DNA of 64,000 bases from Desulfatitalea sp. BRH_c12 (lineage in GTDB: Bacteria; Desulfobacterota; Desulfobacteria; Desulfobacterales; Desulfosarcinaceae): NCBI GenBank assembly GCA_000961655.1, contig LADR01000024.1:186001-250000 (forward strand). Direction: 5' to 3'. This document shows positions 25,706-33,969 of this stretch, one piece after another (the stretch's first letter is position 1; the number at the start of each line of letters is the position of its first letter). The translations under genes and the position numbers were made by a program. The notes under the pieces were generated by a model. That model worked only from the letters and a program-made list of their open reading frames with translations. It had not been told where the DNA came from and searched no databases.

Positions 25706-26542
25706 ATGACTTCTACTATCGACTATCAGCCGCCTTACAAGGAACTGTACATATACTACCTGAAGGGCAGGATCGCCGGGCCGGCCTTTGCCGGCGGCGA
25801 AGCGTATATCGGGAATTGGGAAGAGGCGGAGGATTCGTTTCTTTTTTTCAAACAGCCCGCTGATGCGCAAATCAGCGCATTGCTGCAGGGCCAGCCGCAT
25901 TTGAGCCTGCAGGACAATTATCAAATGTCCTATGAAGAGTGGCAGGGCCATGCTGTCGCGCCCTTTGGGGTAGGGCGTCTGCAGGTTGTGCCGCCCTGGC
26001 ATCCCGACGCGGCCGTGTTGGACGAAAACGGTATTCTGCTCGATCCCGGCGTGGTTTTTGGCACCGGCAGCCATCCCACGACCCATGATTGTCTGACGGC
26101 CATGCATCATGCTTTTGATGCCGGGCCGGTCCGCGATGTGCTGGACCTTGGCACCGGCACCGGCCTGTTGGCTCTGGCGGCCGTGCGCCTTGGGGCGCAG
26201 CGGGTTCTGGCATTCGACCTCAATCGTCTGGCGGTAGAGACCACCCGCCGCAATGTGGCGCTGAACGCCATGGCCGGTCACGTGCTGGTGGTGCAAGGCA
26301 ATGCCGCTAATTTCATGGACATCGCCGCAGATCTTATGGTATCCAATATCCATTTCGAGGTGATGCGGCACTTGGTTTCCGCACAGGGGTTCATCCGTCA
26401 GAAGCAATTCGTACTGTCGGGGCTGCTCAGAACCCAGGCACGGGATATCGAATACCAGTTGCATCGATTGCCGGTGGACATCGTCCATAAATGGGAGCGG
26501 GACGGAACCTGGTTCACTTTCTACGGGCGCAGCAGGGTATAG
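25706..26542 (+). CDS. prmA: Ribosomal protein L11 methyltransferase-like (PrmA)
   Basis: 278 residues. SAM-binding motif DLGTGTGLLALAAVRLGA, preceded by the PrmA-characteristic GVVFGTGSHPTTHDCL. The catalytic loop normally holds NPPF-type residues; here VSNIHFEV is seen. A long upstream extension of this frame covers the CBS gene in another frame and is not coding, so ATG 25706 is used; the ribosome site is weak (GCGGAAA). The gene is 24 bases after the CBS gene and 26 before the next, so it is operonic. Confidence 0.87.
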   Translation: MTSTIDYQPPYKELYIYYLKGRIAGPAFAGGEAYIGNWEEAEDSFLFFKQPADAQISALLQGQPHLSLQDNYQMSYEEWQGHAVAPFGVGRLQVVPPWHPDAAVLDENGILLDPGVVFGTGSHPTTHDCLTAMHHAFDAGPVRDVLDLGTGTGLLALAAVRLGAQRVLAFDLNRLAVETTRRNVALNAMAGHVLVVQGNAANFMDIAADLMVSNIHFEVMRHLVSAQGFIRQKQFVLSGLLRTQARDIEYQLHRLPVDIVHKWERDGTWFTFYGRSRV

Positions 26543-26568
26543 CGTGGTTCCAAGGACGAGGGGCAACT

Positions 26569-27408
26569 ATGATCATACGCTGTTGGGGTTCGCGGGGTTC
26601 CATCCCTGTGTCGGGCAGGGAATACATCAAATATGGTGGTGATACCACTTGCCTGGAGATTCGGACCCAAAGCGATGACATCATTATTGTCGATGCCGGC
26701 ACGGGCATTCGCCGTTTGGGAAACCAGCTGATCAGGGAAGGGCGGTATCAGTACAATTTCCTCTTGACCCATGGTCACTGGGACCACTTGATGGGATTTC
26801 CCTTCTTCAAACCCCTGTTCCTGGACCGTTCCGAAATCCGCATGCATCGGGGACCATTCCACAAGAAGTTCATGGAAAGCATGTTCTCGAAAGTCATGGC
26901 GCCACCCAATTTCCCCGTGCGCTATTCCGATCTGAAAGCCCGGATCGTCTATCAGGAGAGCAGTCCGGAACAATTCCGGATCGGATCGGTGACCGTGATT
27001 CCCATTCAAATCAGTCATCCCAATACGGGTAAAGGATACAAGTTCATCGAAGACGGGAAAAGCTTTGTATTTCTGACCGACAATGAACTGGGATTCATTC
27101 ATCCTGGCGGACTATCTTCTTCCGACTACACCAACTTCTGCGAAGGCGCTGATTTGTTGATTCACGACGCCGAATACACCCCGCAAGAATACCAAATGCT
27201 TTTTGAATGGGGCCATTCTTCCTACGTCGACGTGCTGGAATTGGCTTTCAAGGCGAACGTGAAGCGACTGGGGTTGTTCCATCTCAACCAGGAGCGCACC
27301 GACGAAGAGGTCGACCACATGGTCGACGCCTGCCGCAAAATCATCACTGAACGCGGCCGCCGTTTGGAATGCTTTGCGGTTGGGGCGGGTATGGAATTCG
27401 AAGTATAA
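26569..27408 (+). CDS. Metallo-beta-lactamase-fold hydrolase
   Basis: 279 residues. The zinc motif HxHxDH is seen in LTHGHWDHLMGFPF. It begins MIIRCWGSRGSIPVSG, the signature of a cyclic-phosphodiesterase or tRNase Z-like subfamily, with a later LTDNELGF and HDAEYT. Substrate unknown: a cyclic nucleotide or RNA phosphodiester is the likely class. GAGGGGCAACT precedes ATG 26569. It lies within the AcuC-to-sirtuin run of genes. Confidence 0.82.
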   Translation: MIIRCWGSRGSIPVSGREYIKYGGDTTCLEIRTQSDDIIIVDAGTGIRRLGNQLIREGRYQYNFLLTHGHWDHLMGFPFFKPLFLDRSEIRMHRGPFHKKFMESMFSKVMAPPNFPVRYSDLKARIVYQESSPEQFRIGSVTVIPIQISHPNTGKGYKFIEDGKSFVFLTDNELGFIHPGGLSSSDYTNFCEGADLLIHDAEYTPQEYQMLFEWGHSSYVDVLELAFKANVKRLGLFHLNQERTDEEVDHMVDACRKIITERGRRLECFAVGAGMEFEV

Positions 27409-27414
27409 AAAACA

Positions 27415-28182
27415 ATGCCTTCTTTGTCTTCTCTTATCGATCAAGCAGCGCTATCCTGCGCAAAAGCGCGTAAAGCCATTGCGCTTACCGGCGCGGGCAT
27501 TTCCGTTGAAAGCGGCATACCACCGTTTCGCGGCAAGGGCGGGTTGTGGGCCAAAATAGATCCGATGAAGTATGCGCACATCGAGGCGCTGGAGCGCAAT
27601 CCCGCTGACGTGTGGCGCGTGCTTTTTATGGGGATTGCCGACCTTTTGAAAACCGCTGAGCCCAATGCCGGTCACATGGGTCTGCAGCGACTGGAGCGCC
27701 TGGGCGTATTGCAAACCGTGATCACACAGAACGTGGACGGGCTTCATCAAAAGGCCGGCAGCCGCGATGTGATCGAATTTCATGGTACCCACACCACTTT
27801 GCGCTGCATGTCCTGCGGGCAGCGTGCGTCCTGGCAAACCGTGCGCCTGGATGTGCTGCCGCCGCCATGTGCCTGCGGCGGCTTCTTGCGTCCGGACGTA
27901 GTAATGTTCGGCGAACCCATCAATGTCGCTTTGCTGCAGCGTGCGCAGATGCTTGCCGCCACATGCGAGGTGATGCTGGTCGTCGGCACCTCGGCCACCG
28001 TTGAGCCTGCGGCTTACTTGCCGGTGATCGCCAAACACAACGGCGCGTTTATCATCGAGATCAATCCCGAGCCTACCCCCTTGACCGATGATATCAGCAG
28101 TGTGGCCTTGCTGGGTCCCGCCGGCGCCATGATGGACCGTATCGTCCAAGCCGTGGCGGGGTACAAGGAAGGCCGGCTCTAA
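27415..28182 (+). CDS. cobB: Sirtuin, NAD-dependent protein deacylase
   Basis: 255 residues. NAD site GAGISVESGIPPFRG, catalytic stretch TQNVDGLHQKAGSRDVIEFHG (catalytic His), zinc ligands CMSCG and CACGG, and GTSATVEPAA. The family removes acetyl or other acyl groups from lysines using NAD. ATG 27415 follows the previous stop by six bases. Together with the HDAC-like gene at 24 kb, this gives two unrelated lysine deacylases in one gene run, plausibly to regulate acyl-CoA enzymes. Confidence 0.93.
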   Translation: MPSLSSLIDQAALSCAKARKAIALTGAGISVESGIPPFRGKGGLWAKIDPMKYAHIEALERNPADVWRVLFMGIADLLKTAEPNAGHMGLQRLERLGVLQTVITQNVDGLHQKAGSRDVIEFHGTHTTLRCMSCGQRASWQTVRLDVLPPPCACGGFLRPDVVMFGEPINVALLQRAQMLAATCEVMLVVGTSATVEPAAYLPVIAKHNGAFIIEINPEPTPLTDDISSVALLGPAGAMMDRIVQAVAGYKEGRL

Positions 28183-28394
28183 AACCACCCGCCGTTCACC
28201 GGTCCTACCAATGAATCCTCCCAAATAGGGTCTACTACCCATTTTGTACGACCGCCATTCATCCTAATGTTGTACATGGATGGCCCCCAATCGATGGAGA
28301 ATATCGTGTCATCGGGTGAGCCATGCCATGGTCATTGAGGCCCATGCGATATGCTCACGACAAGTGTATACAAGCGTAAAAGGAAGGAACGGCT

Positions 28395-29465
28395 ATGATG
28401 AACGCAAAGCTCCCTTATGTTATCGGCATGTCCTTTCTGTTGATGGTCTCGGTGGTGCTGCCCGCTTGGGCCGTGTCGGGTCGACAAGCCGCTCAATCCG
28501 GCGCACAAGGCCACCCGCCGAAAGCCGTGCAAGCCGATGCGCCAATTTACATCAGCCCGGCTTCCTTGCGCTTGATCCAGCAAAAATTAAGTGAACAGGG
28601 GGTTACGGCCGGCAAGGCAGATGGCATTTGGGGCCGGGCTACGGCTGAGGCGGTGCAGAGATTTCAACTCACGCGAGGGTTGGAACCGACCGGTACGCTG
28701 ACCATCGAGACGATCCAGGTGCTCGGATTGCCGCGGATACTGACCGGCAGCGCCGAGCAGCCTTCGTCGCCGAACGAATCTCCGTCGCACCAGGGGGTAC
28801 CCCTTTACATCAGCCCCGGACAGTTGCGTGACGTGCAGCGCAGGCTGGGCGAAGAAGGCTTTGAAGTGGCGGCGGACGGCCTCTGGGGACGCGCGACGCG
28901 CGAAGCGCTTCAAGGGTACCAATCGTCGCAGGGATGGCGCCCGACAGGCTACATCGATCTGGTCACCGTCCAACGACTTGGCTTGGACCGGGTCACTACG
29001 GCTTTAAGCGGACAGGGCCAAACCGGGATTGCGGCCATCCAACCGGTTCGGCAGTCAGCGGTCGCTCAGGCAGGGCAAACCAAACAGCGGCCAGTCAATA
29101 CGTCAGGCCGCGAAGAAGCGCAGGGCTATTTCGGGCACAGCGAAGGCCTGGAAACCGGTTCCAGGATGAGGCCGGTGAACGCGCAAGGTCCGGCCCACAA
29201 ACCTTTTCAGGGCCAAGGCGCGCCTTTGTACGCCGGACCGGACACGGTGAGCCGGGTTCAGCATGCGCTGCGTCAATCCGGGCACGATCCGGGCAACGGT
29301 GATGGCCTGTGGAATGCTTCGACCCAAGCGGCCGTTCGCGACTATCAGAAGACGCAGGGGCTGGAGCCTACCGGCACACTCACGATCGACACGGTTCGCA
29401 GGCTGACCGGCGGCTTCCAATTCGATACCGTTCCTGCAACGGAACGCCGCGAAGATGACTATTAA
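28395..29465 (+). CDS. Secreted protein with three peptidoglycan-binding domains
   Basis: 356 residues. A signal peptide is visible (MNAKLPYVIGMSFLLMVSVV, then LPAWA). Three PG_binding_1 domains follow, at about 50-112, 135-200 and 277-340, each with a GLW or GIW turn and RF/GYQ/DYQ-x-GLEPTGT-type ending. There is no enzymatic domain in the remaining linkers. It probably anchors something to or senses the cell wall. AAGGAA precedes ATG 28395. A 212-base gap separates it from the sirtuin gene and shows nothing notable. Confidence 0.85.
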   Translation: MMNAKLPYVIGMSFLLMVSVVLPAWAVSGRQAAQSGAQGHPPKAVQADAPIYISPASLRLIQQKLSEQGVTAGKADGIWGRATAEAVQRFQLTRGLEPTGTLTIETIQVLGLPRILTGSAEQPSSPNESPSHQGVPLYISPGQLRDVQRRLGEEGFEVAADGLWGRATREALQGYQSSQGWRPTGYIDLVTVQRLGLDRVTTALSGQGQTGIAAIQPVRQSAVAQAGQTKQRPVNTSGREEAQGYFGHSEGLETGSRMRPVNAQGPAHKPFQGQGAPLYAGPDTVSRVQHALRQSGHDPGNGDGLWNASTQAAVRDYQKTQGLEPTGTLTIDTVRRLTGGFQFDTVPATERREDDY

Positions 29466-29484
29466 ACCTCACAGCTGGAACAAA

Positions 29485-29512
29485 GGGTCGGCGTTCGTCT
29501 CAACGCCGACCC
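29485..29512. terminator. Hairpin terminator between convergent genes
   Basis: Perfect 11-bp stem GGGTCGGCGTT (29485-29495) / AACGCCGACCC (29502-29512) with a 6-base loop, placed between the stops of the two convergent genes. On the minus strand it is followed by TTTGTT, so it suits the minus-strand gene best, but it can serve both. Confidence 0.75.
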
Positions 29513-29518
29513 GTGACA

Positions 29519-30919
29519 TCATCCCTGCGTCAGCCAACCCCCTGAAAAACCCGCGCGTTCAAGTCCCTTTAGGATGTACGGGTTCTTTTTCATCAGATTC
29601 CAGATAAATTCACTGCGATAATTTTCCGCCATTAGCAAGATGGGTCCCTGGTCGATGCCCAGGTACTGATCGTCGAACCAACCCTCGGGCGCATTCGGGT
29701 AGGTCAGGTTGAACGCGTCCTTGAAGCCGTATTCACCGTAAATTCGGTCGCCGAACTGGTTGCGGAAATGCTCCAGGGTCGGAATGGTGATTTCCGGTGC
29801 GAACGGGATTGAACCGCCGGCGGCAGTGGGGGCGATCGTGCCATCATCACGGAGGTAGTCGGCGCTCGTGCCGCGAGCCAGATAGCGATGAAACGTCAAC
29901 AGCTGATCCCCATCCATGAAGGTTTTACGGCTGGGGCCATTGGAAGCGGTCAGGCCCCACACCTTACTGTCGTAGCCTTTCCAGTTTTTGGGGTTGGCGA
30001 CGCAATAGGCGCGCGAGGAACGGGTCGCCCTCTGTGAATTGATAAAGTAATCAATCCCCTTGGAGCGCATGAAATCGTCCTGAATATCGCGGAAATCAAT
30101 CCAGACGTGCGAGTATTGATGGCCGAAAAGCGGTCCGAAATTGATATGCGGATACTCGTAATAGGTGTCCCATGTGTAGGTCGAGGTCCATTTTTGCCAT
30201 GAGGCCGCATCGATCGGGTGCGTCGGCGATCCCAAAGCCAGGATATAGAGAATCATGGCCTCGTTGTAGCCGCGCCAATATGCTTTGATATGCCCCTTTT
30301 CCGGTCGCCAGCCCATGCTGAGCAATGGCTGGTGTTTTTTCGAATAGGCCCACGGCCACTCGATGCGACGATACAAATCGTCGGCCAGTTGCCGGATTTG
30401 GGTTTCGGTGGGGGTGTCCGCGTCGAAATAGCTCTGGCATGATAGCACGCCGGCGATCAACAGGGCGGTATCAATAGTGGACAACTCGGTCTGGTGGTGG
30501 CGGTGGCCACTGTCCATGTGTAGAAAATGGTAAAAAAAGCCCTTGTAGCCGGTCGTTTCGGTTTTGCCGTCGTTTTGCGGCGCTTCCCACAAAAACTGCA
30601 AGGTGGTCAGCGTCCGTTCGGCGGCCTGATCACGGGTGATGTACCCTTTTTCAACGCCGACCAGGTAAGCGCTGAGGCCAAACCCTACAGCGGCGATGCT
30701 TGCAAATTTGGTATCGGGGTAGCGGTCCGGAGTAAGACCGTTGAGGGGGTTGGTCGTTTCCCAGAAAAAGTTGAAGGTATCGCGCTGCAGGTCGTCCAGA
30801 ATGGTGAGTTGTTCGGGCGAAATTTTCCAGCTTTCGAAGATGTCAGAAGTCTGGGCTGCGCTGTGAGTGCCGATCAGGAAAAAAACGAGTGCGAAAAGAG
30901 CGATGGTGCGGTGTTTCAT
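29519..30919 (-). CDS. Secreted glycoamylase-like/GH144-type beta-1,2-glucanase family protein
   Basis: 466 residues. N-terminal signal peptide MKHRTIALFALVFFLIGTHS, cleaved near SAAQ. The rest is an alpha/alpha barrel of the glucoamylase-like family (PF10091), with ERTLTTLQFLW, GYKGFFYHFLHM, TALLIAGVL, YNEAMILYILALGSP, a late GFKDAFNL and YLGIDQGPILLMAENY. The family holds endo-beta-1,2-glucanases acting on cyclic or osmoregulated glucans. The protein is probably periplasmic. Nothing nearby completes a glucan pathway, so the substrate is inferred from family only. Confidence 0.83.
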   Translation of the reverse strand: MKHRTIALFALVFFLIGTHSAAQTSDIFESWKISPEQLTILDDLQRDTFNFFWETTNPLNGLTPDRYPDTKFASIAAVGFGLSAYLVGVEKGYITRDQAAERTLTTLQFLWEAPQNDGKTETTGYKGFFYHFLHMDSGHRHHQTELSTIDTALLIAGVLSCQSYFDADTPTETQIRQLADDLYRRIEWPWAYSKKHQPLLSMGWRPEKGHIKAYWRGYNEAMILYILALGSPTHPIDAASWQKWTSTYTWDTYYEYPHINFGPLFGHQYSHVWIDFRDIQDDFMRSKGIDYFINSQRATRSSRAYCVANPKNWKGYDSKVWGLTASNGPSRKTFMDGDQLLTFHRYLARGTSADYLRDDGTIAPTAAGGSIPFAPEITIPTLEHFRNQFGDRIYGEYGFKDAFNLTYPNAPEGWFDDQYLGIDQGPILLMAENYRSEFIWNLMKKNPYILKGLERAGFSGGWLTQG

Positions 30920-31139
30920 CAGGTACGTGGAACCTCCCTTTCAGAGGATCTATTTCTCAACATGCTACCCGCTTGCAGGCGCTACCAGCGTTTTCAGGCG
31001 CGAAGGCGATTGCAGGCCGCCGGGCTGCGGCCTCAGCGTGAAGCTCATGGGCAATAGCCTATAAGTCAGGAAATTGTCAAGGCGGGCAGATGGCGATGCA
31101 CGGGTAACCGCATTTGCGTATGGGCCGCATTTCAGAAAT

Positions 31140-31740
31140 GGAACATCGTTCTTCTTCGGGAGCGAACCTTGTGCTCGCCCGATGCGTAATGTCGGTCAAT
31201 TCCGGGGCGAATGGACACCGTGATAGTCACGGTGCCCGTTGTAGGGGCGACCGGCGGTCGCCCGCGCGAACCACTGAATTTGAGTCATCGCACAGGCTGG
31301 CGCGGCCTTTTTTCTCCCGCACCCATGATTGCCTGCCCTGCCGGCTTTGCACCCGCACCGGGCGACCGCCGGTCGCCCCTACAGGTGGGATCCCCTGCGA
31401 GAACAATTTCAAATGCGGATACCCTGATGGCGATGCACGGTGTCCCGTTTTAATTGCGGTGGGGCGAACCGTGTGTTCGCCCGCATTCTACGCACAGAAG
31501 GATGCGGGTCGACACGACTTTATGGGCGAAAGGTTCCCCTGCGGTAGCATCCTATATCCAGGGTGGGCATTGCCCACCATTTTTCTTATATGAATCGCCT
31601 CTGTGGTTATCCTTATTTTATTGTGAATATTTGTCACAGGGCGACCCAGACCCCTTGTGTTCGCCCGCAATCTTCGCACGAAGGACGATCGTTCGACCTG
31701 GCGAAAGATTTCCTGCGGTGGCATCCAATTCAGAGACACG
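31140..31740. repeat. Repeat-rich intergenic region with palindromes and a degenerate direct repeat
   Basis: The 30920-31777 gap has no credible gene. It holds two copies of the GGGGCGACCGGCGGTCGCCC palindrome in opposite orientation (31241-31265 and 31361-31382), GGCGAAC/GTTCGCC-type palindromes (31158-31180, 31462-31482 and a damaged one at about 31639-31665), and a roughly 95-base segment present twice (31463-31557 and 31640-31731). A GTGGGCA-TTGCCCAC palindrome followed by T residues lies at 31562-31585. The region looks like an accumulation site for small non-coding repeats. Confidence 0.65.
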
Positions 31741-31777
31741 GCTGCTCGGAGGGTGCAGGACACTCCCCCATAGCCTG

Positions 31778-32941
31778 TTATTTCATGGCATGAACCGCCT
31801 GGGGCAATGCGGCGCTTCCAAGGCCCAGGCTATTGGCGCTTGCGGCGGTGAGGCGTTCGATGGTGGCCAGGTCGTCGTCGGAAAACATTGCCGGGCGCTT
31901 CAATGCCGGCAGACGGATGGTGGCGGCCAGTTCGTCAAGCAGAGTTTCGTCGACGGCCAGGCCGCAATGATCGAAAAGGGCGCCCACGCTTTCGCGCGCG
32001 GTCTGGCAGAAGTTTTCGTAACGTATCAGCATGACCGCGGACTGCAACTGCTGATCGGCCGCCAGCCGGTCGGCCAGATGGTCGTGAATATACGCCCAGT
32101 AATGGGCCCAGCCCTCGACTTCGGCGCCATGGTTCCAGAGTTCGATGATGTGGGCCAGCCGCTCCGTATTGCCGGTATTGATCGGGCGGCGGTCCAGGCC
32201 GAACTCGAAATGGCCGACCCGTTGCAGATGGGGCAGGGCGCGTGGATGGGCTTGCTGTCCCGCGCAAAAGCGGCGGTGCTGCCGAATCAGGGAGGCAATA
32301 TGCCAGATCGGCTCGCGGACCGGGATCACGAAACGCGCATCCTCGAAAATCTTCAACAGGTAGGCGAGCCGGGTAATATTGTAATTGCCTTTGGCCAGAT
32401 AGCGCTGTCCGCCACGGATCAACAGCAGCTTGCGGATATGGTCTTTGTAGAATATCTCGAAATCCGGATGCGCAGTCCGGGCGTCGAGTACGGACGGGAT
32501 GAGCGGATCATGCAGGCCCGGAAAAAAGGCCATCCACAGGATCTCTTCGAATGCTTCCGGACTCTCGGGAGTAATAAAAATGCCATCGCCGTGGGTGCGC
32601 TCCACGGCGCGGGCGTTGCTCTGCGGCGTGCGCGCCAGATAGCGGTTCCACAAATAGGGCGTGAACAGCATGGGATAGTCGCGGTAGCAGTGGGCGCTCA
32701 GATTTGGATGGCGGTTCAGGATTTCCAGCAGCAGCGTGCTGCCCGAACGCGCCAAACTGGTGACATAGACAGGCTGACGGATCTGTATGGACTGCAATGC
32801 GTCGGCCAGCATGGCCGTCTCACGGTTGCCTATCCATTTCCAGAAGCCTGTATTGCGGCTTACGAACCCCCCAAGCAAGTGCACCCAGGTATCCACCTGA
32901 AAGCTCCGGGCCAGTTCATCCGCCGGACCGTCGGTCACCAT
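31778..32941 (-). CDS. Sulfotransferase-family protein
   Basis: 387 residues. The 5'-phosphosulfate (PAPS) loop is seen as VTSLARSGSTLLLEIL (about 59-74), followed by NRHPNLSAHCYRDYP and a 3'-phosphate-type region at ARFVIPVREPIWHIASLIRQH. It would move sulfate from PAPS to an acceptor, which is unknown. GGAGTG lies just before ATG 32941. It is the last gene of a four-gene minus-strand cassette that starts with an arylsulfotransferase-like gene. Confidence 0.85.
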   Translation of the reverse strand: MVTDGPADELARSFQVDTWVHLLGGFVSRNTGFWKWIGNRETAMLADALQSIQIRQPVYVTSLARSGSTLLLEILNRHPNLSAHCYRDYPMLFTPYLWNRYLARTPQSNARAVERTHGDGIFITPESPEAFEEILWMAFFPGLHDPLIPSVLDARTAHPDFEIFYKDHIRKLLLIRGGQRYLAKGNYNITRLAYLLKIFEDARFVIPVREPIWHIASLIRQHRRFCAGQQAHPRALPHLQRVGHFEFGLDRRPINTGNTERLAHIIELWNHGAEVEGWAHYWAYIHDHLADRLAADQQLQSAVMLIRYENFCQTARESVGALFDHCGLAVDETLLDELAATIRLPALKRPAMFSDDDLATIERLTAASANSLGLGSAALPQAVHAMK

Positions 32942-32983
32942 CGCATCATCACTCCTCTGATTGATTCAACTTGATGAATTGCG

Positions 32984-33715
32984 CTATTTGATCTTCAAGG
33001 CCTTCTTCATGCCGAGCGACACAGCCAACAGCGAGATGAAAAACATGATCTCCCAGTTGCGCAGCCACCCTGGGCCAAAAGAGAGTACCTCTTGCCGCGG
33101 CAACGGTGCGACGATCCGGTCGATGGCCGCCCAATCGGGTAGATAGCCGGCCGGATTGCCCATCAGCAGATTCCACCAGCGTTTTTTGTGAATCACCGGC
33201 ACCGGGGCGTTCAGAGCAACGTCGGCCAGGAGTTGGTCGGCACCATCGACCACCAGAATGCGGGGCGGCGCCTGCGCATCGGCCGGCGCATCAATCCAGT
33301 GGGCCTGATACTGCTGAGGCTGGGTTCGAAGCGCCGGTGCCTGTCCCGCCGGGGGATAGACATACCCGTAGGAAGTGGAGAGCCAGCTCAACAGGAACAG
33401 CAGCGGCAAAGAAGCCACCATCCCCGGCCAGCCGACCCGAACGACCTGACGCAATGCAGTCCGCAGCATAGCGCGCATCAGCGGCCAGGCGTCGTTCAGT
33501 TCGCCATCGAAAGTATTCAAGCGCTGTTGGGCAGCCTTAAGGCGGTGTTTGCCGCGACCGATGGCGTCCTGGTCAGAAAGCTGCCGGTACAACAACATGG
33601 AAACCGCTGCCGCCAGGAGCCCCCAAACGATGAGACGCAACCATGGCGGCAGAACCATACCAGCCAGACGGTCCAGCCAGGCAAACAGTGGAGAGGGAAG
33701 ATCGAACAGGCCCAT
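32984..33715 (-). CDS. Membrane protein resembling DUF106/EMC3-TMCO1 (Oxa1 superfamily)
   Basis: 243 residues. An N-terminal helix (LRLIVWGLLAAAVSMLLY), then a charged helical segment DQDAIGRGKHRLKAAQQRL, then a second helix (GWPGMVASLPLLFLLSWL), and a last helix near the C-terminus (NWEIMFFISLLAVSLGM). The order helix, DQ-containing coiled segment, helix is the pattern of archaeal DUF106 and eukaryotic EMC3/TMCO1 insertase relatives. A domain of about 100 residues between the second and last helix is unrecognised. The match is by pattern only. AGGAAATAATC precedes ATG 33715, two bases after the previous stop. Confidence 0.55.
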   Translation of the reverse strand: MGLFDLPSPLFAWLDRLAGMVLPPWLRLIVWGLLAAAVSMLLYRQLSDQDAIGRGKHRLKAAQQRLNTFDGELNDAWPLMRAMLRTALRQVVRVGWPGMVASLPLLFLLSWLSTSYGYVYPPAGQAPALRTQPQQYQAHWIDAPADAQAPPRILVVDGADQLLADVALNAPVPVIHKKRWWNLLMGNPAGYLPDWAAIDRIVAPLPRQEVLSFGPGWLRNWEIMFFISLLAVSLGMKKALKIK

Positions 33716-33717
33716 GA

Positions 33718-33969
33718 TTATTTCCTGTTCTGCGAAAGGTCATCCATTGGATCATTGACCCGGGCCCTGGCGCGCTGGCGCATGCGGCGCAGTGGCCAGA
33801 GAATGATAAACCCCAGCGCCGCCGCCACGGCGAGCAGCAGACCCCATAAAGCGCCCAGCAGGCTCAACCCGGCCCCTGGTCCGACGTAGGCGGCGGCCGG
33901 ATGCACTGCCACGAATAGGGTCGCTAAGAAAAAAATAGCTGTTTTATAGGCTGTTTTATAGGTCATCAT
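33718..33969 (-). CDS. Small membrane protein of unknown function
   Basis: 83 residues. A hydrophobic leader (AIFFLATLFVAVHPAAA) looks like a signal peptide, then YVGPGAGLSLLGALWGLLL and a long helix ending in a basic tail (LRRMRQRARARVN). I do not know a function. AGGAGG lies 5 bases before ATG 33969, and the stop of the preceding gene is directly adjacent, so it is translated from the same message. The position between an arylsulfotransferase-like and a DUF106-like protein suggests a role in the same membrane system. Confidence 0.7.
   Translation of the reverse strand: MMTYKTAYKTAIFFLATLFVAVHPAAAYVGPGAGLSLLGALWGLLLAVAAALGFIILWPLRRMRQRARARVNDPMDDLSQNRK

Noticed and set aside
31241-31382. 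CRISPR-like pair of palindromic repeats
   Set aside because: Copies are in opposite orientation, spacing is not regular and only two are present; they also occur singly elsewhere.
31454-32974. Long plus-strand ORF (506 codons) across the repeat region and the sulfotransferase gene
   Set aside because: It is antisense to the sulfotransferase and starts in non-coding repeats.
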